This document shows, piece after piece, positions 25,428 through 34,372 of a stretch of 64,000 nt of DNA. The stretch comes from Bacillota bacterium (GTDB taxonomy: Bacteria > Bacillota > UBA4882 > UBA8346). Location: positions 1-64,000 of the forward strand of contig JAFABB010000006.1 in NCBI GenBank assembly GCA_023426245.1, in the 5' to 3' direction. Made by a program: the position numbers and the translations under genes. The notes below the pieces were generated by a model, which made no database searches, was not told where the DNA came from, and worked only from the letters and a program-made list of their open reading frames with translations. Each line of letters begins with the position of its first letter. The stretch's first letter is position 1.

Positions 25428-26522
25428 ATGGCAAAGATTAATTTTGGTGGAGTTTTGGAAGATGTTGTTACCCGGGAAGAATTCCCTCTTTCAAAAGCAA
25501 GAGAAATTTTGAAGAATGAAGTCATTGCTGTTTTAGGTTATGGGGTTCAAGGGCCAGCCCAAGCCCTTAATTTGAAAGATAATGGCTTTAACGTCATTAT
25601 TGGGCAACGGAAATCCAAAGACTGGGATCGGGCTGTAAAGGATGGCTGGGTACCTGGCAAAGATCTTTTTGAATTGGAGGAAGCAGCTGAAAAAGGCACC
25701 ATGATTATGATGTTGGTTTCGGATGCTGCTCAAAGGCAGATATGGCCTATGGTCAAAAAGCATCTCACTACGGGAAAAGCTTTATATTTTTCCCATGGCT
25801 TTTCCATTGTCTATAAAGATCAAACGGAAATCGTCCCGCCGGCTGATATTGATGTGTTAATGGTTGCTCCGAAAGGATCGGGCCTCAATGTTCGACGCAA
25901 TTTCTTATCCGGCGCTGGAATCAATTCCAGCTTTGCAGTATTTCAGGATTATTCTCAAAAAGGGTTAGACCGTTGTTTAGCAATGGGTATCGGTGTGGGT
26001 TCGGGTTATATGTTCCCCACAACTTTTGAAAAGGAAGTTTATAGTGATTTAACGGGTGAACGCGGAGTGCTTATGGGTGCCTTGGCCGGAATCATGGAAG
26101 CTCAATACGAAGTATTGCGCCAAAATGGTCATTCTCCCAGTGAAGCCTTTAACGAAACAGTTGAAGAATTAACCCAAAGCTTAATTCGGTTGGTTGATGA
26201 AAAGGGAATGGACTGGATGTATTCCAATTGTTCCGCGACTGCTCAAAGAGGCGCTTTGGACTGGAAACCTCGTTTTAAAGCAGCGGTATTACCGACTTTT
26301 AAAGAGCTATATCAAAAGGTAAAAGACGGTAGTGAAACCCGTCGGGTGATTAGTTCCTGCAGTAAAGCGAATTACCAAGATGACTTAAATACGGAATTGG
26401 CTGAAATCAGAAACTCTGAAATGTGGCAAGCTGGTGCTGCCGCAAGAAGCTTAAGGCCTCATGAACCTGAAAAAAGGATTACTGATTCTACCAAAGGCGT
26501 TGGCGGACGAAGCGAAGCCTAA
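25428..26522 (+). CDS. ilvC: Ketol-acid reductoisomerase
   Basis: A 364-residue NAD(P)H- and Mg2+-dependent enzyme of valine, leucine and isoleucine synthesis. The Rossmann motif is GYGVQGPAQALNLKDNG. The acidic metal ligands lie in DLTGERGVLMGALAGIMEAQYE, and the catalytic Lys is in VAPKGSG. The GSGYMFPTTFEKEVYSDLTGE wording and length are closer to the longer KARI forms of Bacteroidota and eukaryotes than to the ~330-residue class I enzyme common in Bacillota. No other branched-chain gene is beside it. AGGAGGT precedes ATG 25428. Confidence 0.95.
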   Translation: MAKINFGGVLEDVVTREEFPLSKAREILKNEVIAVLGYGVQGPAQALNLKDNGFNVIIGQRKSKDWDRAVKDGWVPGKDLFELEEAAEKGTMIMMLVSDAAQRQIWPMVKKHLTTGKALYFSHGFSIVYKDQTEIVPPADIDVLMVAPKGSGLNVRRNFLSGAGINSSFAVFQDYSQKGLDRCLAMGIGVGSGYMFPTTFEKEVYSDLTGERGVLMGALAGIMEAQYEVLRQNGHSPSEAFNETVEELTQSLIRLVDEKGMDWMYSNCSATAQRGALDWKPRFKAAVLPTFKELYQKVKDGSETRRVISSCSKANYQDDLNTELAEIRNSEMWQAGAAARSLRPHEPEKRITDSTKGVGGRSEA

Positions 26523-26543
26523 ACAAATTTTAATAATGGGTTG

Positions 26544-26591
26544 AAATAAAAAATCATTTTATTCATAAAAGAATAAAGTGATTTTTTATTT
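26544..26591 (+). terminator. Terminator of ilvC
   Basis: A 21-bp stem with one wobble (26544-26564 with 26571-26591) and a 6-nt loop. The 3' arm contains TTTTTT. It may act in both directions. Confidence 0.85.
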
Positions 26592-26620
26592 GGGAACCTA
26601 AGATTATGGAGCTACAAGCC

Positions 26621-26657
26621 AATTGTTAACAATTTTTAAATGAAGTTAACATTAACT
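26621..26657. promoter_or_regulatory. Paired GTTAAC palindromes upstream of the decarboxylase operon
   Basis: AATTGTTAACAATT (26621-26634) is a perfect 14-bp palindrome. AGTTAACATTAACT (26644-26657) is a second, near-perfect one. Their centres are 23 bp apart, about two helical turns, and about 140-170 bp before oadB. This looks like a double operator; the regulator is unknown. Confidence 0.5.
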
Positions 26658-26793
26658 AGACATGTGGAAAATTTCAAGATAAACTTACTTAGGGTGTAGT
26701 AGTTTGATTGTATAAAATTATCAAATTAATTACAATTTAGATTGCTATCCGATAATCGTTGAACTAACTTTAATAGCACAGGAGACATCATTT

Positions 26794-28032
26794 ATGAGCA
26801 TTCATTCTATTCTCGATGTATTTCAAGGAGTTCAAACTTTTATTGCCTCGCCGTTTGCTACCAATTTATCCCGTGTGGTCCTGATATTGTTGGGACTGCT
26901 GTTGATGTACTTAGGTAGAAAAGGTATTCTGGAACCATTGTTAATGATTCCCATGGGGCTTGGCATGGCCACCATCAATGCTTCAGTATTATTTTTTGAT
27001 CCTTTGAACCTCCATCACGGATTAGGTACTTTGTTTGTGGAAGCCCAAGCCGGTGCCGGGATGAGCAAAGTGGCCGCAGCAGGAGATTTAATGTATATTA
27101 TTGGGATCGACTGGCTTCAACCAATATATACTTTTACTTTTTCCAATGGTTTAATAGCCTGTTTCGTATTTATGGGGATAGGTACATTACTTGATGTGGG
27201 ATTTCTAATGGCAAGACCTTTTCTTTCGATGTTTTTAGCCTTATTCGCAGAGCTTGGAACGATTCTTACTTTACCAATTGCCCAACTGTTCGGATATAAT
27301 ATTAAACAGTCCGCTGCAATTGCCATGGTTGGAGGGGCGGATGGACCGATGGTATTATTCACTTCGTTAAAATTGGCCCCGGAATTGTTCGTCCCCATTG
27401 CCGTTGTCGCCTATCTTTATTTAGGCTTAACATACGGTGGTTATCCCTATTTAATCAAAGCCCTAGTCCCAAAAAAATTACGGGCCATCCCGATGGATCC
27501 ACCGAAAAACAAAAATTATACTGAAGGTCAGAAAATGGCTTTTGCTGCCGTTTGCTGCGTAGTGCTGTGTTTCCTTTTCCCCGTCGCGGCACCTCTTATT
27601 TTCTCGCTATTTTTTGGAGTCGTTATCCGGGAGTCCGGTATCAAACAGTTTCAGGAATTACTCAGCGGTCCGGTTCTTTATATTTCAACCATGTTTTTAG
27701 GACTGGTGCTTGGAATATTATGTGAAGCCAATACGATTTTGGATCCGAAAGTGCTGCCGCTCTTATTATTGGGAATTTTATCACTGCTGCTTTCCGGAAT
27801 CGGTGGACTTATCGGCGGTTATATCGCCTATTTCTTCACAAAAGGAAAAGTGAACCCGGTTATCGGTATTGCCGGAGTTTCCTGTGTTCCTACTACTGCT
27901 AAAGTGGCTCAAAAAATCGTCCACAAAGACAATCCTCAGGCAATGGTAATGCCTTATGCCCTGGGCGCTAATATAAGTGGCGTTATCACAACTGCAATTA
28001 TTGCCGGTATTTATTGCACGCTTATAAAATAA
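26794..28032 (+). CDS. oadB: Na+-translocating decarboxylase, beta subunit
   Basis: A 412-residue membrane protein with about 10-11 helices, the sodium channel and decarboxylating subunit of biotin-dependent decarboxylases. The GGADGP motif (Asp183, the essential membrane Asp of the family) and the late VNPVIGIAGVSCVPTTAKVAQK motif are present. It uses carboxybiotin from the alpha subunit and couples CO2 release to Na+ export. CAGGAGA precedes ATG 26794. Gene order here is beta, gamma, alpha. The alpha subunit suggests an oxaloacetate-type substrate. Confidence 0.9.
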   Translation: MSIHSILDVFQGVQTFIASPFATNLSRVVLILLGLLLMYLGRKGILEPLLMIPMGLGMATINASVLFFDPLNLHHGLGTLFVEAQAGAGMSKVAAAGDLMYIIGIDWLQPIYTFTFSNGLIACFVFMGIGTLLDVGFLMARPFLSMFLALFAELGTILTLPIAQLFGYNIKQSAAIAMVGGADGPMVLFTSLKLAPELFVPIAVVAYLYLGLTYGGYPYLIKALVPKKLRAIPMDPPKNKNYTEGQKMAFAAVCCVVLCFLFPVAAPLIFSLFFGVVIRESGIKQFQELLSGPVLYISTMFLGLVLGILCEANTILDPKVLPLLLLGILSLLLSGIGGLIGGYIAYFFTKGKVNPVIGIAGVSCVPTTAKVAQKIVHKDNPQAMVMPYALGANISGVITTAIIAGIYCTLIK

Positions 28033-28045
28033 GGAGGGCCTGAAA

Positions 28046-28264
28046 ATGAACGGAATGACCGTTGCTGTTGTCAGCTATATCCTTGCCATAATTATTTCTT
28101 TTTTCGTAGCAGGGTTGATTCAAATAATGGGAAGTATCCTCAATCGTTTTTCCAAAGATACTCCTTCTGAAGGCGAAATGATGAATGCAGAATCATCCGA
28201 AAATACTTCCTCTGATGATGCTGTTGTTGCGGCTGTTATTGTAATTGCTAAACAAAATATTTAA
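28046..28264 (+). CDS. Na+-translocating decarboxylase, small gamma-like subunit
   Basis: A 72-residue protein with one N-terminal transmembrane helix (residues 5-30) and an acidic, Ser/Glu-rich middle followed by AVVAAVIVIAKQNI. This is the usual look of OadG subunits, which hold the complex together and bind zinc or the alpha subunit. The closing AAV.A.I..AK pattern is conserved in the family. It lies 13 bp after oadB with AAGGAGGG in between and 102 bp before the alpha gene. Confidence 0.8.
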   Translation: MNGMTVAVVSYILAIIISFFVAGLIQIMGSILNRFSKDTPSEGEMMNAESSENTSSDDAVVAAVIVIAKQNI

Positions 28265-28366
28265 TCTTTTTTCATTCGACTGCTGTTATAACCTACAGCG
28301 TTGAGTTTTAATAATTTGCATAGAAATTAAAGCATCAAAGATTGATTCGAGGAGAGGAAAAATCAA

Positions 28367-30169
28367 ATGAAAAAAAAGATTCAGTTTATGTTAACTGCAT
28401 TTCGCGATGGCTTCCAATCAGTTTATGGAGCCCGGGTATTTTCCAAAGATTATTTGCCGGTTGTTGAAGAAGCGGCTCAAGCTGGAATTGAGCATTTGGA
28501 AGCCGGTGGCGGCGCGCTGTTTCAATCACCGTTTTTCTACTGTAATGAAAATGCCTTTGAGGTTATGGACGCTTTCCGCAAAGCTGCCGGACCCAAAGCC
28601 AATCTGCAAACACTGGCCCGCGGCATTAACGTAGTGGCCTTGGATTCACAACCCAGTGACATCATTAAACTCCATGCTGATCTTTTCAAGAAACACGGTA
28701 TGACAACCATCCGGAACTTCGATGCCTTAAATGATGTCAACAATTTGATTTATTCCGGTAAATGCATTAAAGACGCAGGTTTAAATCATGAAGTAACCAT
28801 TACGATGATGGAATTGCCTCCAAATTGCGAAGGAGCTCATACTCCTGAGTTTTATGTCGACAGACTCAAAAAAATCCTGGAAGCCGAAATTCCTTTTGAT
28901 TCCCTTTGTTTTAAAGATGCTTCCGGAACCAGCCGTCCTCAAAAAGTATACGATACCATAAAAATGGCCCGCCAATTATTAGGCAAAGATGTGAGGATTG
29001 TATTCCATTCCCATGAAACCGCCGGTTCGGGTACTGTTGCTTACAAAGCGGCGATTGAAGCCGGAGTCGATCAACTCGACTTGTCTCTTGCGCCGGCCTC
29101 CGGTGGTACCTGCCAGCCTGATTTAATTACGATGTGGCATGTTTTGCGCGGGACCGATTATGATCTGGACATTGACATTTTTAAGGTCATGAAATTGGAA
29201 CAGAGCTTTAAGGAAGCTATGAAGGATTATTTCCTGCCTCCTGAAGCCACTAAAGTTGAGCCGCTAATTCCTTTTTTTCCAATGCCTGGTGGAGCTTTGA
29301 CAGCCAATACCCAAATGCTGCGGGACAACCAACTGATGGACAAATATCCTGAAGTTATCGCCGCAATGGGTGAAGCTGTTGCCAAAGGCGGTTTTGGAAC
29401 TTCGGTAACTCCTGTTTCCCAGTTTTATTTTCAACAGGCTTTTAATAATGTGATGTTTGGGCCCTGGAAAAAGATTGCCCAAGGCTATGGTAAGATGGTT
29501 CTGGGTTATTTTGGTAAGACACCGGTCCCTCCAGATCCTGCCATTGTAGCAATTGCTCAGGAACAATTAAAGCTGGAACCTACCACCGAAAGTCCGCTGG
29601 CTATTAATGACCGGAATCCTGAAAAAGGTATTGCCGCAAGTAAAAAAATGTTGCAAAATGAAGGCCTTCCTGTAACCGATGAAAATATCTTTATTATCGC
29701 CAGTTGCGCTGAAAAGGGCGTGGCTTTCTTGAAAGGCCAGGGAACGATTGGCGTACGCAAGGAAGCAAAAAAAGAGAATGTTTCGAAAAGTACTGCCAAA
29801 ACAGATACTTATACCATTAAATTGAATGGAAATTCCTATACAGTTAAATTGGAAGCCGATAAAGCAATCGTCAACGGCCAAAGCTTTGATTATGTGATCG
29901 GTGAAGGCGTTCAGGAAAATGCCAATGCAGTTCAAATTACCGGAGAAGCCCAGCCGATTAAAACCGCATTACCTGGATTGGTGTTAAGAATCAATAAAAA
30001 AGCCGGCGATATGATAAAAAAAGATGAGCCCGTTATGGTGCTTGAATCGATGAAAATGGAGACTCCCTTAAATTCTCCTTTCGATGGGCAAGTGGTTTCG
30101 ATTCATGTCAGTCAGGGTCAGCAAGTTCCAACGGGTGCAGTGGTTGCTACGATTAAAAAACGTGGGTAA
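28367..30169 (+). CDS. Biotin-dependent carboxyltransferase, OadA-like alpha subunit
   Basis: A 600-residue cytoplasmic subunit. Residues 1-~300 form a pyruvate/oxaloacetate carboxyltransferase barrel: RDGFQS corresponds to the usual metal-binding RDAHQS, FDALND is intact, KDASG holds the carbamylated Lys, and FHSHETAG holds the metal His pair. The C-terminus is a biotinyl domain with ESMKMET, biotinyl Lys563. Several normally fixed positions differ (EAGGGALFQ where EVWGGATFD is usual), so this is a divergent subgroup and the keto-acid substrate is not certain. GAGGAGAGG precedes ATG 28367. With the beta and gamma subunits it should form a Na+ pump. Confidence 0.88.
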   Translation: MKKKIQFMLTAFRDGFQSVYGARVFSKDYLPVVEEAAQAGIEHLEAGGGALFQSPFFYCNENAFEVMDAFRKAAGPKANLQTLARGINVVALDSQPSDIIKLHADLFKKHGMTTIRNFDALNDVNNLIYSGKCIKDAGLNHEVTITMMELPPNCEGAHTPEFYVDRLKKILEAEIPFDSLCFKDASGTSRPQKVYDTIKMARQLLGKDVRIVFHSHETAGSGTVAYKAAIEAGVDQLDLSLAPASGGTCQPDLITMWHVLRGTDYDLDIDIFKVMKLEQSFKEAMKDYFLPPEATKVEPLIPFFPMPGGALTANTQMLRDNQLMDKYPEVIAAMGEAVAKGGFGTSVTPVSQFYFQQAFNNVMFGPWKKIAQGYGKMVLGYFGKTPVPPDPAIVAIAQEQLKLEPTTESPLAINDRNPEKGIAASKKMLQNEGLPVTDENIFIIASCAEKGVAFLKGQGTIGVRKEAKKENVSKSTAKTDTYTIKLNGNSYTVKLEADKAIVNGQSFDYVIGEGVQENANAVQITGEAQPIKTALPGLVLRINKKAGDMIKKDEPVMVLESMKMETPLNSPFDGQVVSIHVSQGQQVPTGAVVATIKKRG

Positions 30170-30218
30170 TTATGAATTTTTCTGAACTTGTCCTAACGAT
30201 AGCTCTATTTTTGTTTTT

Positions 30219-30256
30219 AAATAGGAATCATCCCCATTTGGGATGATTCCTATTTT
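30219..30256 (+). terminator. Terminator of the decarboxylase operon
   Basis: A perfect 16-bp stem (30219-30234 with 30240-30255), 5-nt loop, ending in TATTTT. Confidence 0.85.
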
Positions 30257-30310
30257 ACAATGGCACTGGAAAAAATCGAAGGGAAGTATCAATCTTTTAA
30301 TGATTCATGC

Positions 30311-30339
30311 TTGTACGTACAATTGGCGCGCGGTATAAT
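30311..30339 (+). promoter_or_regulatory. Promoter of the FucI-like gene
   Basis: TTGTAC (30311-30316), 17 bp, TATAAT (30334-30339), about 47 bp before the TTG start. Confidence 0.75.
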
Positions 30340-30385
30340 GAAAAGGTATGAATTATGCCAAAAATTAATTGGAGGGGGTATTCTA

Positions 30386-31867
30386 TTGATTAACATTCCA
30401 CAGGTTAAATTGGGTATCGTAGCAGTCAGCCGGGATTGCTTCCCAATTGAATTAAGTCAAAAAAGAAGATCTGTCGTCGTAAAGGTCTGTAATGATAAGA
30501 AAATTGCCATTACAGAAATCAACACGACCGTTGAGAATGAAAAAGATGTTTTAAAAGCATTGGAAGAATTAAAAACAGCCAATGTCAATGCTTTAGTAGT
30601 ATATCTTGGAAACTTCGGACCAGAAGGGCCGGAAACGATGTTGGCTCAAAAATTTGGTGGTCCGGCAATGTTTGTGGCGGCAGCGGAAGAGACCGAAAAT
30701 AATTTATTCGACGGCCGGGGTGATGCCTATTGCGGAATGTTGAATGCCTCCTATAATTTGGCGTTACGCCAATTAAAACCCTATATTCCGGAATATCCGG
30801 TAGGAACAGCTACTGAAATTGCCGATATGGTCAAAGATTTTGAAGATATTGCCCGGGTCATTTTGGCTCTTAAAAAATTGAAAATTTTCGGTTTTGGTCC
30901 CAGACCTCAAGACTTTTTAGCGTGTAATGCACCGATAAAACCTTTGTATGACTTAGGTGTCGAAATCATGGAGAACTCGGAGCTGGATTTGTTTGCTTTC
31001 TTTAACCAACACGAGAATGATAAACGGATTTCCGGAGTCATCAAGGAAATGGAAATCGAGCTTGCGGAAGGAAACGGTTATCCCGGGATTCTGCCGAGAC
31101 TGGCTCAATATGAATTGACATTGCTTGATTGGATGGAAAATAATATGGGCGCTTCCGAGTACGCCATTTTCGCCAATAAATGCTGGCCGGCATTTCAAAC
31201 CCAGTTTAAAATCGTTCCCTGTTATGTCAACTCGAGACTGGCAGCCAGAGGAATTCCGGTAGCCTGTGAGACCGATATTTATGGGGCTTTAAGCGAATAT
31301 ATCATCACCTGTGCCACCAATATGCCTGCCACTTTGCTTGATATCAACAACTCGGTGCCTCGTGATATGTTTGACAACAACAAGGCCAAGTTTAACGGTT
31401 ATCAACTCGATGATCTGTTTATGGGATTCCATTGCGGTAACACTGCAAAATGTCTTCTGAAAAATGCGGCCATGAAATATCAATTAATCATGCATCGCGG
31501 TTTGGAACCGGATAAAGAACCCGATATCACCCGGGGAACTTTGGAAGGAGCCATCCGTCCCGGCGAAATTACCTTATTTCGTTTACAAAGTACTGCCGAT
31601 GCCATGTTACGCAGTTACGTAGCGGAAGGTGAGATCATCGACGTCGATCCCAAATCATTCGGCGGTATTGGTGTTTTTGCAGTCAAAGAAATGGGCAGAT
31701 TCTACCGCCACGTTCTGATCGGCAAACGTTATCCGCATCACGGCGGGGTCGCCTTTAAACATGCAGGAAAAGTATTGTTTGCAGCTATGAAAATGCTGGG
31801 CGTAGAGGATGTTGCCTTTAACCAGCCCGCCGGAATGTTGTATAAGGACGAGAATCCCTTCAAGTAA
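30386..31867 (+). CDS. L-fucose/L-arabinose isomerase-fold protein
   Basis: A 493-residue protein of the FucI/AraA-like isomerase superfamily. The N-terminal half has the Rossmann-like segments (LGIVAVSRDCFP, ALVVYLGNFGPEGPE). The C-terminal half has metal-site candidates in CETDIYGALSEY and a late GKRYPHHGGVAFKHAGK with conserved His. Members interconvert aldoses and ketoses with Mn2+; the sugar cannot be named. The start is TTG 30386, 7 nt after GGAGGGGG; the ATG at 30260 lies before the promoter. The following iron alcohol dehydrogenase gene suggests sugar or polyol breakdown, though a terminator lies in between. Confidence 0.8.
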   Translation: MINIPQVKLGIVAVSRDCFPIELSQKRRSVVVKVCNDKKIAITEINTTVENEKDVLKALEELKTANVNALVVYLGNFGPEGPETMLAQKFGGPAMFVAAAEETENNLFDGRGDAYCGMLNASYNLALRQLKPYIPEYPVGTATEIADMVKDFEDIARVILALKKLKIFGFGPRPQDFLACNAPIKPLYDLGVEIMENSELDLFAFFNQHENDKRISGVIKEMEIELAEGNGYPGILPRLAQYELTLLDWMENNMGASEYAIFANKCWPAFQTQFKIVPCYVNSRLAARGIPVACETDIYGALSEYIITCATNMPATLLDINNSVPRDMFDNNKAKFNGYQLDDLFMGFHCGNTAKCLLKNAAMKYQLIMHRGLEPDKEPDITRGTLEGAIRPGEITLFRLQSTADAMLRSYVAEGEIIDVDPKSFGGIGVFAVKEMGRFYRHVLIGKRYPHHGGVAFKHAGKVLFAAMKMLGVEDVAFNQPAGMLYKDENPFK

Positions 31868-31909
31868 TATTTTCTCGATTCAAACTCTGATTCCAATAAC
31901 ATCAGCTAT

Positions 31910-31943
31910 AAACTGCCGGTTGAAATTTGCCGGCAGTTTGTTT
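31910..31943 (+). terminator. Terminator after the FucI-like gene
   Basis: AAACTGCCGG (31910-31919) pairs with CCGGCAGTTT (31930-31939), followed by GTTTC. The T tract is short, so read-through into the dehydrogenase gene is likely. Confidence 0.65.
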
Positions 31944-31974
31944 CATACACTACTTAAAATTAAGAAGGTGAATC

Positions 31975-33141
31975 ATGGAGAATTTTGTTTTTCAAAATCC
32001 CACTAAGATTATTTTCGGTCGCGGAACTGAAAATCAAGTTGGTGAAGAAGTAGTCCGTTTTAGTAAAAAAATCTTGCTTCATTACGGCGGCGGCAGCATC
32101 AAAAATACCGGACTTTACAACAGAGTCATCGCATCTTTAAAAAAAGCCGGTGTTGAGTATGTGGAATTAGCGGGAGTTAAGCCTAACCCGCGGTTAAGTC
32201 TGGTCAATCAAGGTATCCGGATCTGCCGGGATGAAAAAATTGGGTTTATTTTGGCGATTGGCGGCGGCAGTGTTATCGATTCTTCCAAAGCCATCGCCAT
32301 GGGTGTCCCCTATCAGGGAAATGTTTGGGACTTCTTCAGCGGTAAAGCCGAGCTGAAAGAAGCCCTTCCGGTAGGTACCATTTTAACCATTCCAGCTGCG
32401 GGCAGTGAAGCCAGTACGGCCAGCGTCATTACCAATGAAGACGGCTGGTTGAAGCGGGGTTTTAATTCGGAAATTATCTATCCCCGGTTTTCAATCTTAA
32501 ATCCCGAACTCGCCTTTACCTTGCCGAAGAATCAGGTCGCCTGCGGCGGGTCCGATATCATGGCGCATGTGATGGAACGTTATTTTACCAATACTTTGAA
32601 TGTTGAGTTGATGGACCGACTCTGCGAATCAACATTGAAGACTATCATTCACAATATTCCCTTAGTTCTGGAAAATCCGAATGATTACCCTGCCTGGGCT
32701 GAATTTATGTGGACCGGCACTGTGGCTCACAATAATTTGTTAAATACCGGGCGGATCGGGGACTGGGGTTCTCATGATATTGAACACGAACTCAGCGCCA
32801 TGTATGATATTGCGCACGGCGCGGGACTGGCAGTGATTTTTCCAGCCTGGATGAAATATGTTTATAAACATGATATTCCACGGTTTGCCCAGTATGCGGT
32901 GAGGGTTTGGAATGTTGATTACTCTTTTGGGTCGCCAGAGCAGACTGCTTTGGAAGGTATTCGGCGTTTGGAAAATTTTTATCATTCCATCGGCCTTGCC
33001 ACCACCCTTAAGGATGCAGGTATCCCGGATGATCGTATGGCGGAAATGGCCGATAAATGTACTAACTATGACACATCCAAGGTCGGTAATTTTGTGAAAC
33101 TGGGCCGCTCGGATGTATACAATATTTTGAAACTGGCCTAG
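31975..33141 (+). CDS. Iron-containing alcohol dehydrogenase (butanol dehydrogenase type)
   Basis: A 388-residue group III alcohol dehydrogenase. NAD(P) binding is shown by IGGGSVIDSSK (95-105). The Fe2+ ligands are Asp194, His198 (SDIMAHVMERY), His267 and His281 (HDIEHELSAMYDIAHGAG). The GSHDIEHELS...IAHGAGLAV wording is that of BdhA/YugJ-type butanol dehydrogenases. It would reduce an aldehyde to an alcohol in fermentation. GAAGGTG precedes ATG 31975. The DUF362 gene follows after 43 bp and is probably in the same operon. Confidence 0.92.
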   Translation: MENFVFQNPTKIIFGRGTENQVGEEVVRFSKKILLHYGGGSIKNTGLYNRVIASLKKAGVEYVELAGVKPNPRLSLVNQGIRICRDEKIGFILAIGGGSVIDSSKAIAMGVPYQGNVWDFFSGKAELKEALPVGTILTIPAAGSEASTASVITNEDGWLKRGFNSEIIYPRFSILNPELAFTLPKNQVACGGSDIMAHVMERYFTNTLNVELMDRLCESTLKTIIHNIPLVLENPNDYPAWAEFMWTGTVAHNNLLNTGRIGDWGSHDIEHELSAMYDIAHGAGLAVIFPAWMKYVYKHDIPRFAQYAVRVWNVDYSFGSPEQTALEGIRRLENFYHSIGLATTLKDAGIPDDRMAEMADKCTNYDTSKVGNFVKLGRSDVYNILKLA

Positions 33142-33184
33142 TAATGGTTTATCTAGAACTATATTACAGAAAAGGAGTAGTAAC

Positions 33185-34363
33185 ATGCACTTACGGGATC
33201 CCAAAGTATCCATTAAAAAATGCGCCGACATCCACCAATTCGAGGCTGTGAAAGAATCCCTGCGTCAAGCGACCGAACTCATTGGCGGACTCGATTCCTT
33301 GATTACTCCAGGCGATCATGTCATGATTAAGCCGAACCTCTTATGTGATGCTGATTATAAAACCGGTGCCACTACAAATCCTAATGTGATTTTCGCTGTG
33401 GCCGAGCTCTGTAAGGAATTGGGCGCTAAAAAGGTAACTATTGCAGAGGGCGCAGCCATTGGTAACGATACCGATCATGTATTCGATGCATTGGGTATCC
33501 GGGAAATGGCTCAAAAGCATCAATGTTCACTAGTGAATTTGATTAAGGATGAATTTACTTATTGCTTAAATCCTTTAGGCCGGAATATTAAACGAATCCG
33601 CCTACCGCGCACCTTTATAGAAAGCAACGTAATGATTAACATACCGGCCATGAAAACCCACGATGCTTTGGCGGTGACTCTCGGACTCAAGAATTTAAAA
33701 GGTATGATTCATCAGGCCGACAAAAAACGCTTTCATAAATGGGGTCTCAGTCAAACAATCGTTGATCTCGGACATTTGGCAATGCCCGAATTGACCATTA
33801 TGGACGGTACGGTAGCTTTGGAAGGAATGGGGCCGGTGGTTGGAAATCCGGTGCATTTAGGATTAGTGATGGCTTCGACCGATATAATTGCCATCGATAG
33901 AGTCGCCATGGCGATTATGGGTTTTGGCCTTTCTGAAGTGGAATATATCCGGCTTGCCGGAGAACAGGGACTGGGTTGCAGTGATTTAGCAGCAATTGAA
34001 ATTGTGGGTGAGTCGTTAGAGAATGTAAAAAGGCCTTTTGCCCGTTTAAGTCTGGATCCGGAAATTTTAAGACAAATGGATATCCGTTTAGTACCATGCG
34101 ATGCTTGCAGTGGTTGTAACAATGCTATCAGCTCTTATCTTTACGGTCAATACCTAAAAGGCACTCTGGACAAACTAAAAGGCTGTACTTTGATTTATGG
34201 ACAAAATCCCTATATTCCCGAAGACGATCGGGGCAAAATTATCCGTTTGGGTGTTTGTACCCGAAATGTACAACTGAAAGAGGGGATTTACGTACCGGGT
34301 TGCCCGCCTCATCCGCTTCATATCGATGATTTTCTAAGCGGAAAAGGTTTAGAGAGGAGTTAA
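33185..34363 (+). CDS. DUF362-family protein
   Basis: A 392-residue protein with a DUF362 domain over about residues 30-270 (MIKPNLL, GATTNPNVIFAVAELCKELGAKKVTIAEG, KTHDALAVTLGLKNLKGMI). DUF362 proteins are often linked to iron-sulfur proteins, but the usual C-terminal 2[4Fe-4S] ferredoxin is missing here. Only the isolated Cys residues CDACSGC and a late CPPHP remain, which could ligate one cluster or a metal. Function unknown. AAAGGAG precedes ATG 33185. Confidence 0.85.
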   Translation: MHLRDPKVSIKKCADIHQFEAVKESLRQATELIGGLDSLITPGDHVMIKPNLLCDADYKTGATTNPNVIFAVAELCKELGAKKVTIAEGAAIGNDTDHVFDALGIREMAQKHQCSLVNLIKDEFTYCLNPLGRNIKRIRLPRTFIESNVMINIPAMKTHDALAVTLGLKNLKGMIHQADKKRFHKWGLSQTIVDLGHLAMPELTIMDGTVALEGMGPVVGNPVHLGLVMASTDIIAIDRVAMAIMGFGLSEVEYIRLAGEQGLGCSDLAAIEIVGESLENVKRPFARLSLDPEILRQMDIRLVPCDACSGCNNAISSYLYGQYLKGTLDKLKGCTLIYGQNPYIPEDDRGKIIRLGVCTRNVQLKEGIYVPGCPPHPLHIDDFLSGKGLERS

Positions 34364-34372
34364 AATCATCCG

